From the NCBI GenBank assembly GCA_024233345.1, contig JACKPT010000009.1, positions 62,001 through 126,000 of the forward strand: DNA of 64,000 nucleotides. The letters run 5' to 3'. The stretch's first letter is position 1; each line of letters starts with the position of its first letter. This stretch comes from Verrucomicrobiota bacterium. Lineage in GTDB: Bacteria > Verrucomicrobiota > Kiritimatiellia > CAIVKH01. Below are positions 1 through 8,172 of the stretch, in pieces. The notes under the pieces are model-generated. The model had not been told where the DNA came from. It saw nothing but the letters and a program-made list of their open reading frames with translations, and searched no databases. Made by a program: the position numbers and the translations under genes.

Positions 1-522
1 CCAAAGGATTTGCTGGAGGCATGTTTTCACAATGCCGCTAGACGGCATGCTTTCGATGCATGGGAGTGGGAAAAAATCTTGGGAATTACCTGCGCACTTT
101 ACAAGAACGACAACAAGGAAACGGAGGATTATGCTATGGCATTGGATCGACAGAGGAGTAGCAGAAGCTATCTTTATGGCCGATTGTTGGCCGTTGGAGA
201 CGCCATCGAAGGATTTTCATTGGGGCTTTCCGGAGAGAAGCGCCCGACAAACGCTGCACGCCTCATGCAACGTTTTGCCGACTATCCATGCAGTACATGG
301 AAAACGATTGAGCTGAAACTCATGCCGCACAAAAATCGACTGGGTGGGCGTATCAAGAAATACGAAGGAGAACTCAAGGAGATCATGGAATTGTTTGATC
401 CAGACGACTTCAAGGATGAACCGTTGTCCGGGGAGTTCCTTTTAGGGTTCCACTGCCAAAGAACTGTTTTGATGAAAGCGGAAAATAATGATGAAGGAGA
501 AGAAAATGAGCCTAACCAATAA
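1..522 (+). CDS. cas8c: Cas8c (Csd1), C-terminal part, cut by window edge
   Basis: This is the last ~173 codons of the large subunit of the type I-C Cascade complex, which recognises the PAM and holds the crRNA-guided complex on target DNA. The frame is open from base 1, so the start lies outside the window. The segment RSYLYGRLLAVGDAIE followed by RPTNAARLMQRF is typical of the Csd1 C-terminal domain. Its end overlaps cas7 by 17 nt, as in compact I-C operons; cas3 and cas5 are expected to the left. The family call is from recognition of these motifs and gene order. Confidence 0.9.
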   Translation, partial: PKDLLEACFHNAARRHAFDAWEWEKILGITCALYKNDNKETEDYAMALDRQRSSRSYLYGRLLAVGDAIEGFSLGLSGEKRPTNAARLMQRFADYPCSTWKTIELKLMPHKNRLGGRIKKYEGELKEIMELFDPDDFKDEPLSGEFLLGFHCQRTVLMKAENNDEGEENEPNQ

Positions 523-1327
523 AATAGACTTCGCCGTCGTATTCAGCGTGAAAAATGCAAATCCCAATGGTGATCCTCTGGATGGAAACCGACCGCGGAC
601 GAACTACAGTGGTACTGGCGAAGTATCGGATGTTTGCATCAAGCGAAAAATCCGGAACCGCCTGATGCAGACACGGCTGGCTGTATTTGTCCAGTCAGAC
701 GATAACAAGCTGGATGAATGCAAGTCCCTTCGGGAACGCGCCGAAACGGTCATTGATCCGAAGAAAACACCCACTGAAAATGCGAAACTTGCTTGCAATC
801 AATGGTTCGATGTCCGCGCTTTTGGACAGGTATTTGCCTATACAGCGAAAAGCGGTAAAAAAGGAGAGGGCGTTTCTATCCCAATTCGTGGGCCAGTTTC
901 CATCCATACGGCATTTTCTGTGGAGAAAGTCAGCATCACAAGCACTCAGATAACAAAGAGTGCAAGTGGAGAAGGCGATGGAACTAAAAAAGGCCCTGAC
1001 ACGATGGGAATGAAGCATCGTGTCGATGATGCGATTTACGTATTTTATGGTAGTATGAATCCACAACTCGCTTCAAAAACTGGTTTTAGCGATGCCGACG
1101 CTGAAGTGATCAAGGAAATCCTTCCTAAACTTTTTGAAAACGACGCATCCTCCGCACGCCCAGAAGGCAGCATGGAGGTGTTGAATGTGGTTTGGTGGCA
1201 GCATAATTCTCCACATGGGCAATATTCCTCCGCAAAGGTTCATCAAAGTATCACCGTAGCGGCCAATGGGAATATTCAAATCACTGATCTTGATGGATTA
1301 ACACCTCAACTCATTCCTGGTTTTTAG
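506..1327 (+). CDS. cas7: Cas7 (Csd2), type I-C Cascade backbone
   Basis: This is the 273-residue backbone subunit that polymerises along the crRNA spacer in the type I-C complex. The N-terminus has the family hallmark NPNGDPLDGNRPRT followed by SDVCIKRKIRNRL, and the length is normal for Csd2. I chose the ATG at 506 because AAGGAG lies at 494-499, six bases upstream; an in-frame ATG at 488 has no such site. It overlaps the end of cas8c, so the two are translationally coupled. A GC-rich hairpin follows the stop codon, before the inserted toxin-antitoxin genes. Confidence 0.95.
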   Translation: MSLTNKIDFAVVFSVKNANPNGDPLDGNRPRTNYSGTGEVSDVCIKRKIRNRLMQTRLAVFVQSDDNKLDECKSLRERAETVIDPKKTPTENAKLACNQWFDVRAFGQVFAYTAKSGKKGEGVSIPIRGPVSIHTAFSVEKVSITSTQITKSASGEGDGTKKGPDTMGMKHRVDDAIYVFYGSMNPQLASKTGFSDADAEVIKEILPKLFENDASSARPEGSMEVLNVVWWQHNSPHGQYSSAKVHQSITVAANGNIQITDLDGLTPQLIPGF

Positions 1328-1332
1328 TAAAA

Positions 1333-1364
1333 AATTCCATTTGCCCCCCCGAGGGGGTGGAATT
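1333..1364 (+). terminator. Hairpin after cas7, possible terminator or pseudo-CRISPR repeat
   Basis: AATTCCA (1333-1339) pairs with TGGAATT (1358-1364), and inside them a C run pairs with a G run. No U tract follows, so it may be an attenuator rather than a full terminator. The stretch from 1338 to 1368 also resembles a degenerate copy of the array repeat: a GCCCCCC run, then GGGGG, TGGA, TTGA and a final C in the right order. Confidence 0.5.
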
Positions 1365-1393
1365 GATTCGGAAGTTGTAACCAACAAAGCCAC

Positions 1394-1422
1394 TTGCCTT
1401 AGCTAGGTTGATTAGCTAGCCT
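1394..1422 (+). promoter_or_regulatory. Promoter of the embedded toxin-antitoxin genes
   Basis: TTGCCT (1394-1399), 17-nt spacer, TAGCCT (1417-1422), then only six bases to the ATG at 1429, which predicts a leaderless mRNA. Two palindromic TAGCTA sites (1400-1405 and 1413-1418), 13 bp apart, lie in the spacer and are plausible operator half sites for the antitoxin. Confidence 0.6.
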
Positions 1423-1428
1423 TGCGCC

Positions 1429-1662
1429 ATGACATCGGTACAAGCCAATCTTCATGAAGCGAAGACGCATTTATCGCGTCTGGTTGCCAAGGCGATGCAG
1501 GGGGATGACGTGGTGATCGCGAAGGCGGGTAAGCCGTTGGTTCGGCTGGTTCCGCTGGCTCGCGGTTCCCGGCGCAAGCCGGGGGTATTGAAGGGCGAGT
1601 ACTGCGTTCCGGAAACCTTCTTTGAGCCGATGAGCGAAGAGGAGTTGGAGGCGTGGGAATAG
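1429..1662 (+). CDS. Phd/YefM-family antitoxin inside the cas operon
   Basis: This 77-residue protein has the typical Phd/YefM start (MTSVQANLHEAKTHLSRLV, then DVVIAKAGKPLVRLVP), which in known members folds as a DNA-binding dimer. The C-terminal acidic tail (FFEPMSEEELEAWE) is the likely toxin-neutralising segment. It is followed four bases later by a PIN-domain toxin. The pair sits between cas7 and cas4, where type I-C operons normally have no gene. No Shine-Dalgarno is visible, in line with the leaderless promoter. Family members repress their own operon; that this one does is inferred. Confidence 0.88.
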   Translation: MTSVQANLHEAKTHLSRLVAKAMQGDDVVIAKAGKPLVRLVPLARGSRRKPGVLKGEYCVPETFFEPMSEEELEAWE

Positions 1663-1666
1663 GGTC

Positions 1667-2053
1667 GTGGCGATTCTTCTCGATACGCATGCCGCCTTAT
1701 GGTGGTTGATGGAACCGGAGAAACTGAGCCGAAAGGCGAGGCGGTCGATGGCCGATGCCGATGAGGCAATCTTCATCAGTGCAGTCAGCATGTTCGAGGT
1801 CGCCCAGAAGGCCCGTCGCGGGCGGTTGCCCTATCCGCCAGCATTGCTGAATCGGTTTCCCTCGTTGTTCGATGCGCAGGGATGGGTCCCGCTCGCGATT
1901 TCGATTTCACATGCACACCGGGCTGGTGGGTATTCACAGGAACATCGGGATCCGTTTGACCGCCTATTGGCGGCCCAGGCGGAATTGGAGGGCTGCGGTC
2001 TTGTCACCTCGGATCCAGCATTTCGTGATTTTCCTGTAAAGGTGGTCTGGTGA
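1667..2053 (+). CDS. PIN-domain ribonuclease toxin (VapC-like)
   Basis: This 128-residue protein is a PIN-domain toxin expected to cleave RNA when freed from its antitoxin. The acidic active-site set is visible: LLDTHAALWW with the first Asp, a Glu in SMFEVAQKA, two Asp in HRDPFDRLLAAQA, and the Asp of TSDPAFRDF. The start is a GTG four bases after the antitoxin stop; there is no better start. Its stop overlaps the GTG of cas4 (GTGA), which ties toxin and adaptation genes into one transcript. The target RNA cannot be read from the sequence. Confidence 0.88.
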   Translation: MAILLDTHAALWWLMEPEKLSRKARRSMADADEAIFISAVSMFEVAQKARRGRLPYPPALLNRFPSLFDAQGWVPLAISISHAHRAGGYSQEHRDPFDRLLAAQAELEGCGLVTSDPAFRDFPVKVVW

Positions 2054-2700
2054 ACCCCCCCGAGACGCTCCTCTATGACGAAGAGGACTTGCTTCCACTA
2101 TCGGCGTTGCAGCACTTGATGTTTTGCGAGCGCCAGTGCGCATTGATTCATATCGAGCAGGTTTGGGAAGAGAATCGGCTGACCGCCGAAGGGCGGGTGA
2201 TGCATGAGCGGGTTCACGAGAGTGGGCTTGAATCCCGGGGGGCGGTACGAATCGCCAGAGGGCTTAGGATTCGGTCCTTACGCTTGGGGCTGATCGGTCA
2301 GGCTGATGTGGTGGAGTTTCACCGCCAGCCCGAAGGGGATGAACGGCCGTTTCCCATCGAGTACAAGCGAGGTAAACCGAAAGCCAACCGCTGCGATGAG
2401 GTGCAGTTATGTGCCCAGGCGGTGTGCCTGGAGGAAATGCTCAATAGGGAGATTCCTGGCGGAGCCTTGTTCTATGGCAAACCTCGCCGCCGAACCGAGG
2501 TCCTCTTTGATCAGGCGTTAAGGGATCTAACCCGAGAGACCGCCAGGCGGTTGCATACGTTGATTGAACAAGGCATCACCCCTCCAGCAGTGTATGAAAA
2601 GAAGTGCGATTCCTGCTCGCTGTTGGACGTGTGTAAGCCGAAAATTACCGGTGGCGAACTTAGCGTCCGCGCCTATCTGGAAAAGATGATCCGCGTATGA
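2050..2700 (+). CDS. cas4: Cas4 exonuclease, CRISPR adaptation
   Basis: Cas4 is an iron-sulfur RecB-family nuclease that trims prespacers and selects those with the right PAM for Cas1-Cas2. This 216-residue protein shows the expected parts: one N-terminal Cys in LMFCERQCALIH, the nuclease residues in GQADVVEFH, PIEYKRGKPK and EVQLCAQAVCLEE, and three C-terminal Cys in KKCDSCSLLDVC that with the first bind a 4Fe-4S cluster. The GTG start overlaps the toxin stop by 4 nt, and the end overlaps cas1 by 4 nt (ATGA). Confidence 0.95.
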   Translation: MNPPETLLYDEEDLLPLSALQHLMFCERQCALIHIEQVWEENRLTAEGRVMHERVHESGLESRGAVRIARGLRIRSLRLGLIGQADVVEFHRQPEGDERPFPIEYKRGKPKANRCDEVQLCAQAVCLEEMLNREIPGGALFYGKPRRRTEVLFDQALRDLTRETARRLHTLIEQGITPPAVYEKKCDSCSLLDVCKPKITGGELSVRAYLEKMIRV

Positions 2701-3728
2701 AAAAATTCCTCAACACGCTGTTTGTCACCACTCAGGGAGCTTACCTGAACAAGGAGGGGCAGTCTGTGGTGGTTTCAGTCGAAAGAGAAGTGAAGTTGCG
2801 GGTTCCTGTCCATACCCTCGGGGGGATCGTCTGTTTTGGCAATGTCCTGTGCAGCCCGTTTCTTCTCGGTCATTGTGCGGAAAATGGGGTTGCCGTCAGC
2901 ATGTTGACGGAACGGGGCCGGTTCCTTGCCCGTATTCACGGACCGGTTTCGGGAAATGTACGTCTTCGCCGTGAACAATACCGCCGGGCGGATGACCTGG
3001 TTACCGCGAGCGGCATTGCCCAGACAATCGTCACCGCAAAAGTCGCCAATGCCCGCGCGGTTTTACAGCGTGCTGTCCGCGACCATGGAGAGAAAGAGCA
3101 GGCGGAATTCCTCGTGCCAGCGGTAACGCGCCTCGGGCGTATCCTTAGCGAAGTCGAGCAATGCACAACCCTGGACCAGGTTCGGGGATCGGAGGGTGAT
3201 GCAGGACGAGAGTATTTTGGGGTCTTCGATCACTTGATCACCGCACAAAAAGACGCCTTTTTTCTGCGTGACCGCAACCGTCGGCCGCCACTCGACAACG
3301 TGAATGCACTGTTGTCGTTTACCTATACGCTCCTCGCACATGATTGTGTGGGGGCTCTCGAGTCAGTCGGGCTTGATCCCCAGGTGGGTTTTCTTCACCG
3401 CGACCGGTCAGGTCGTCCAAGCCTGGCGCTCGATTTGATGGAGGAGTTTCGGCCCTACTTTGCCGATCGTCTTGTCCTGTCTTTGATTAATTTGAAACAG
3501 GTCCAGCGAAAAGGATTCAAGCAGTCGGAATCCGGGGCGGTCGAAATGGACGATGAGACCCGCAAGACGCTTCTGGTTGCCTACCAAAAGCGAAAGCAGG
3601 AAGAGATCCGACATCCCTACTTAGGCGAAGCCATGCCGGTCGGACTCCTGTTTTATGCGCAGGCCCTGTTACTCGCCCGCCACGTACGGGGGGACATCGA
3701 TGGCTATCCACCCTTCATCTGGAAGTAA
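2697..3728 (+). CDS. cas1: Cas1 integrase, CRISPR adaptation
   Basis: Cas1 is the metal-dependent integrase that inserts new spacers at the leader end of the array. The 343-residue length and the C-terminal block VGFLHRDRSGRPSLALDLMEEFRP-type segment (about residues 229-251), with the conserved His and the Asp/Glu pair, are diagnostic; DNVNALLSFTYTLLAHD precedes it. The ATG overlaps the cas4 stop, and cas2 follows five bases after. The active-site residues look intact, so the protein is probably functional. Confidence 0.97.
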   Translation: MKKFLNTLFVTTQGAYLNKEGQSVVVSVEREVKLRVPVHTLGGIVCFGNVLCSPFLLGHCAENGVAVSMLTERGRFLARIHGPVSGNVRLRREQYRRADDLVTASGIAQTIVTAKVANARAVLQRAVRDHGEKEQAEFLVPAVTRLGRILSEVEQCTTLDQVRGSEGDAGREYFGVFDHLITAQKDAFFLRDRNRRPPLDNVNALLSFTYTLLAHDCVGALESVGLDPQVGFLHRDRSGRPSLALDLMEEFRPYFADRLVLSLINLKQVQRKGFKQSESGAVEMDDETRKTLLVAYQKRKQEEIRHPYLGEAMPVGLLFYAQALLLARHVRGDIDGYPPFIWK

Positions 3729-3732
3729 TCTC

Positions 3733-4026
3733 ATGATGGTACTTGTCAGTTATGATGTTTCAACCGTGGATAAAGTCGGCCAGACCCGTTTGCGTAAGGT
3801 CGCAAAAGCCTGCCTCGATTACGGACAACGCGTACAAAATTCCGTTTTTGAGTGCGATATCGATCCCGCTCAATGGACGGCACTAAAGGCCCGGCTGGAG
3901 GGAATCATCGATCCTGAATCAGATAGCCTTCGCTACTACTTTCTAGGCAATCACTGGCAAAGAAGAGTCGAACACTTCGGAGCCAAACCCACCCGCGACA
4001 TGAGAAATGATCCATTGATCATTTGA
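3733..4026 (+). CDS. cas2: Cas2, CRISPR adaptation
   Basis: Cas2 is the central dimer of the Cas1-Cas2 integration complex. The 97-residue protein starts MMVLVSYDVSTVDKVG, the ferredoxin-like first strand with its conserved Asp, and continues with QRVQNSVFECDID. I placed the start at the first of two adjacent ATGs, five bases after cas1; a longer in-frame extension into cas1 has no family sequence. It is the last cas gene; the leader and array follow. Confidence 0.95.
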   Translation: MMVLVSYDVSTVDKVGQTRLRKVAKACLDYGQRVQNSVFECDIDPAQWTALKARLEGIIDPESDSLRYYFLGNHWQRRVEHFGAKPTRDMRNDPLII

Positions 4027-4207
4027 GCCCCGCGAACCTCAAGCGACCTGGATTTCCCTGTAAGGTTCGCGATTCCCCAAAAAGCTAGATAAGCACAACA
4101 CAATGACGAAAATAACCGCAAAGAGATCTTTGAAAACCGAATAGAAAAGACAAGTTCGCGGAAACCTACCATTCGTGTGTTCGCGTTCAATGTGATAGAA
4201 TCATACA
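4027..4207 (+). promoter_or_regulatory. CRISPR leader
   Basis: This 181-bp non-coding stretch lies between cas2 and the first repeat and is richer in A and T than its surroundings. Its place and composition are those of a CRISPR leader, which carries the array promoter and directs integration of new spacers. The tract AAAAAGCTAGATAAGCACAA near 4080 and the AT-rich end before 4208 are the likely promoter area. No precise promoter call is possible. Confidence 0.7.
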
Positions 4208-6596
4208 GTCGCCCCCCTCGCGGGGGCGTGGATTGAAACTTTTGGCCATCCCTGATAAAACGCAACTTCAAGATGTCGCCCCCCTCGCGGGGGCGTGGAT
4301 TGAAACCAATTGCAGATGGTGCAGGCAATTATCACTGGGGGTCGCCCCCCTCGCGGGGGCGTGGATTGAAACCAATTGCAGATTCTGTGCGGCGATTAAT
4401 CGCCACTTTGGGGTCGCCTCCGCGGGGCGTGGATTGACGCTTTGCCCACCTTTGTGCATATGCGGACATGTCGCCGCGGGGCGTGGATTGAAACCGGTGG
4501 TGCCAGCATGGCCGCCGCTTGGCGGTCGCGCTGCGGGCGTGGATTGAAACTACCGTAAACGATAGCGGGTTGGGCTGTCAGTCGCCATGCGGGGCGTGGA
4601 TTAACACACTTGGCACGATATAGCTGGAGACCAGCGTCGCCTGCGGGGCGTGGATTGAAACGCGCCGACATCCGATAGCGCCGGCCTTGCGTCGCCCTCG
4701 CGGGCGGATTGAAACCTGACCTATCCTTGTCCACCACCTCCACGGGTCGCCCCGCCGGGGGCGTGGATTGAAACGCTTGACCTCATCCGTGTTCGTCTCA
4801 AGTCGCCCGCGGGCGTGGATTGAAACTGCCAGAAGACGGCCTCTAGGATCTGAAGTCGCTCCCGCGGGGCGTGGATTGAACGTCGATCTCCGCGATCGGA
4901 TCGACCGCAGAGCGTCGCTCCCGCGGGGCGTGGATTGAAACTGGTGCGTTCGATGCGCTCCACCAGCTAGTCGCCGCGCGGGGCGTGGATTGAAACACCC
5001 AGCTATTTTCTACACCTATGGCGAGGTTGAGGTCGCCCTGCGGGGCGTGGATTGAAACAAGGCGAATGCGGAGCCACGGACTGGCGGCCGCTGCGGCGGG
5101 ATTGAAACGGAATCGAATCATGTAGATGGTGGCACGGTATTGTCGCCGCGGGGCGTGGATTGAAACATGATGTCACTGAGTACCCCGGTTGATCCAGTCG
5201 CCCGCCGCGGGGCGTGGATTGAAACCCCGGATGGGGCATTTGAATTTCAGAGGTCGCTGCGGGCGTGGATTGAAACGGGTCAGGCATACGAACGTCCATC
5301 TGATCAGTCGCCCCTGCGGGGCGTGGATTGAAACTCGAAGCACAGATGTCGCCCATCGGGAGTTGTCGCCCGCTGCGGGGCTGGATTGAACAATAGCGTA
5401 ATCGGATTCAATGGTTTAGGTCGCCGCGGGGCGTGGATTGAAACACACAGTACCGGACATGATTGAAAATGCTTGTCGTGCGCGGGGGCGTGGATTGAAC
5501 ACTGATCGCCCTGCGGTCAACTTCCGCCCTGGTCGCCCCGCGGGGGCGTGGATTGAAGCATGACCAGTATCAGCATGACGGATCTGGAGATGTCGCCCCG
5601 CGGGGCGTGGATTGAAACAACGGGAAAGGCCTGGAGATGATCTGCAGGTCGCCTCAGCGGGCGTGATTGAAACTGGATCCAGGCAGACGGATGCGGATAC
5701 ATTGTCGCCTCGCGGGGGCGTGGATTGAAACTAGTAGGACTCAGGGGGGGCGAAGTGGTGTCGCCTCGGGGCGTGGATTGAAACAACCAGCGCGGCTCCG
5801 GCCCCTGGCCAGAAGTCGCTCGCCGGGGCGGGATTGAAACATCACGATCTCAAGCCCGAAGTGCAGCCGGAGCGTCGCCTGCGGGGGCGTGGATTGAAAC
5901 CACCATCCAGGGCTGGATCGATAGCGGCGAAGGTCGCTCGCGGGCGTGGATTGAACAACGGGTCGAACCTGGCAAAGCGCAGGTATGTCGTCTGGGGCGT
6001 GGATTTCAGCGCATCGAATCACGCGCTCGCGGGCGTGGATTAAACGGCGCAGAGGATCATCGCGTGATCGAACGTCGCCCCCCTCGCGGGGGCGTGGATT
6101 GAAACCACCGTCATCGTCGTAGGAAACGACCCGCCCGGTCGCCCCCCTCGCGGGGGCGTGGATTGAAACATCCCTGTAGAGTATGCCCGCCTTTTGGGTT
6201 ACGTCGCCCCCCTCGCGGGGGCGTGGATTGAAACAGCAATGCGTTCAAGGTTGGCAACTCTGACGGAGTCGCCCCCCTCGCGGGGGCGTGGATTGAAACT
6301 ATTGTCCCGACTGGAAGCGCACCACGGTCAAGGGGTCGCCCCCCTCGCGGGGGCGTGGATTGAAACGGGCGGCGCAAGCAAAGGCCAACACGGGGGCGTG
6401 GATTGAAACGACTCGTTGTCGGAGCGGCGCATTTCGAGGATAGTCGCCCCCCTCGCGGGGGCGTGGATTGAAACGCCTGCATGGAGGTCATCCGTGAGAT
6501 CTACGAGTCGCCCCCCTCGCGGGAGCGTGGATTGAAACATCCGTGAAAATCCGTGAGATTCGTGGGCAATAAGTCGTCCCCCTCGCGGGGGGGGGG
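4208..6596 (+). CRISPR. Type I-C CRISPR array, about 42 repeats
   Basis: The repeat is 32 bp, beginning GTCGCCCCCCTCGCGGGGGC and ending GTGGATTGAAAC, the classic I-C type. Exact copies stand at 4208, 4275 and 4341 and again at 6074, 6138, 6203, 6268, 6335 and 6443, with spacers of about 32-35 bp. The copy at 6507 has one mismatch, that at 6391 is only a 3' half, and the last, at 6573, is degenerate, which marks the trailer end. From about 4413 to 6060 some thirty repeats are shortened to about 25-28 bp and their spacers to about 28-30 bp. The leader side is 4208, so the newest spacers are on the left. Confidence 0.97.
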
Positions 6597-6601
6597 AAGG
6601 A

Positions 6602-6867
6602 GGCTTACTGCCTGACTCTCAAATACCCCCCATATATGCGGCAAGAACCAACGCCCATTCGGAGATGGGCGCTACCTGTGTCGCGGATACCCGCCGGAGA
6701 GGCGGCTAAAGAGCCTGCTGCCTGCGTAGCGCCGATTTCCCTATCGGAGGGTTACCCGGTGGTTCGCGGCAACGCCAACGCCCATTCGGAGATGGTTTCA
6801 GGTGCCAAGTCATGCTTGAGTATGGTATAGGTGACTCCAATAACCAGTATCCGGAATCCAGACAACG
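6602..6867. repeat. Intergenic region with dispersed hairpin repeats
   Basis: No gene is visible between the array and the phosphofructokinase gene. It holds the perfect hairpin GCCCAT-TCGGAG-ATGGGC (6653-6670), the hairpin CCGAT-TTCCCT-ATCGG (6732-6747) preceded by GTAGCG, and a second partial copy of the first unit at 6780-6795. The same two hairpin types recur at 11346-11410, so these are members of a dispersed repeat family. Confidence 0.75.
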
Positions 6868-8142
6868 ATGACGATGAGACAAGACGGTTTTGAGATTGAG
6901 ACTCTGGGACCTTGCACCCGACCGGCTCCGGTGCAGCGTTCCTTTTATCAACGGGATGATCAGGGGGTGGTGTTGGATTCGGTCCAGCCGCTTGATCCGC
7001 AGGGGCGTAGCTGCCCGGTATTACTGGAGCAGGCCGGCCCCCGGGAACGGATCTATTTTGCGCCGGAGCAGGTCAACGCGGCGATTGTGACCTGCGGCGG
7101 GTTGTGCCCGGGGCTCAATGATGTGATTCGCGGGCTCACCATGGTGTTGTGGTATCGGTACGGGGTGAAGTCGATCCGGGGTATCCGGTACGGATACGCG
7201 GGCATGATACCGGGGACTCCCCACGAGCCGGTGATGCTCAATCCTGCTTTGGTCGAGGACATCCATAAGGATGGGGGAACGATCCTCGGGTCGTCGCGCG
7301 GTCCCCAGGATACGGGGGCGATGGTCGATTATCTGGTTGCGAACGGGATCAACATGCTGTTCACGATTGGCGGGGACGGTACCCAGCGCGGGGCGCTTGA
7401 CCTCTTTCGCGAAGCCCAGCGGCGGGGGATCGAGCTGTCGGTGGTGGGGATTCCCAAGACGATTGACAACGATCTGCATTACACCGACCGGACCTTTGGT
7501 TTCACCACCGCGGTGGCGATGAGCAAGGACCCGATTGAGTGTGCCCACAATGAGGCGAAGGGTGTCTTTAACGGGGTGGGCCTGGTCAAGTTGATGGGGC
7601 GGCACTCGGGGTTTGTCGCGGCTTATGCCGCGCTGGCGTCGAGCGATGTGAATCTTGTGCTGGTGCCGGAGGTGCCGTTCACGCTCGACAAGTTGATGGA
7701 CTTTCTCGAGGACCGATTCCGCCGCAAGACCCACGCGGTGATTGTGGTGGCCGAGGGCGCGGGTCAGGATCTGGTGCCGGTCGAGGGCTGGGATAAATCG
7801 GGCAACAAACGGCTCGGCGACATCGGGGTTTTTCTGCGCGATACCATCAAGGTCCGCCTGCAGGAGCGCGGAACCCAGACCTCGATCAAGTACATCGATC
7901 CGTCCTACATCATCCGCAGCGCTCCTGCGAATGCAGTCGATTCCACCTTTTGCTTTATGCTTGCCCAGAATGCCGTCCACGCCGCGATGGCCGGCCGGAC
8001 CGGGATGGTGATTTCGCTGCTCAACAGCCGCTATGTTCATGTCCCGATCGCCAAAGCCACCGAGGCACGCAAATTGATCGATCCCCACAGTGCCCTGTGG
8101 GAAAGTGTGCTGGATAATACCGGGCAACCGGAATTGACCTAG
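6868..8142 (+). CDS. pfk: 6-phosphofructokinase, ATP-type long form
   Basis: This 424-residue enzyme phosphorylates fructose 6-phosphate at the committing step of glycolysis. Motifs in order are TCGGLCPGLNDVIRG, the nucleotide loop GGDGTQRGA, the active-site PKTIDNDL, and MGRHSGFVA. The Gly of GGDG points to ATP as phosphoryl donor, while the Lys of PKTIDND is shared with pyrophosphate-dependent enzymes; this mix is known from the group II clade that includes the ATP-using trypanosome enzyme. I favour ATP. The start is the first ATG; an alternative is the ATG two codons on. It is monocistronic or leads into the small membrane-protein gene at 8173. Confidence 0.92.
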   Translation: MTMRQDGFEIETLGPCTRPAPVQRSFYQRDDQGVVLDSVQPLDPQGRSCPVLLEQAGPRERIYFAPEQVNAAIVTCGGLCPGLNDVIRGLTMVLWYRYGVKSIRGIRYGYAGMIPGTPHEPVMLNPALVEDIHKDGGTILGSSRGPQDTGAMVDYLVANGINMLFTIGGDGTQRGALDLFREAQRRGIELSVVGIPKTIDNDLHYTDRTFGFTTAVAMSKDPIECAHNEAKGVFNGVGLVKLMGRHSGFVAAYAALASSDVNLVLVPEVPFTLDKLMDFLEDRFRRKTHAVIVVAEGAGQDLVPVEGWDKSGNKRLGDIGVFLRDTIKVRLQERGTQTSIKYIDPSYIIRSAPANAVDSTFCFMLAQNAVHAAMAGRTGMVISLLNSRYVHVPIAKATEARKLIDPHSALWESVLDNTGQPELT

Positions 8143-8172
8143 AGGCCCCCCGCAGAAACAGGAGCGTGCAGC

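Noticed and set aside
1338..1368. Calling this a true CreTA module
   Set aside because: The neighbouring toxin has a protein antitoxin, and the pseudo-repeat match is by eye only; I kept it as a lead, not a call.
4233..6540. Several open frames across the CRISPR array on both strands
   Set aside because: They are translations of the repeat (FNPRP and SIHAPARGA patterns) and are not genes.
6539..6572. Last CRISPR spacer as a phage-derived spacer
   Set aside because: It is an iterated ATCCGTGA-type sequence beside a degenerate terminal repeat and looks like ordinary flank rather than a captured spacer; not certain.
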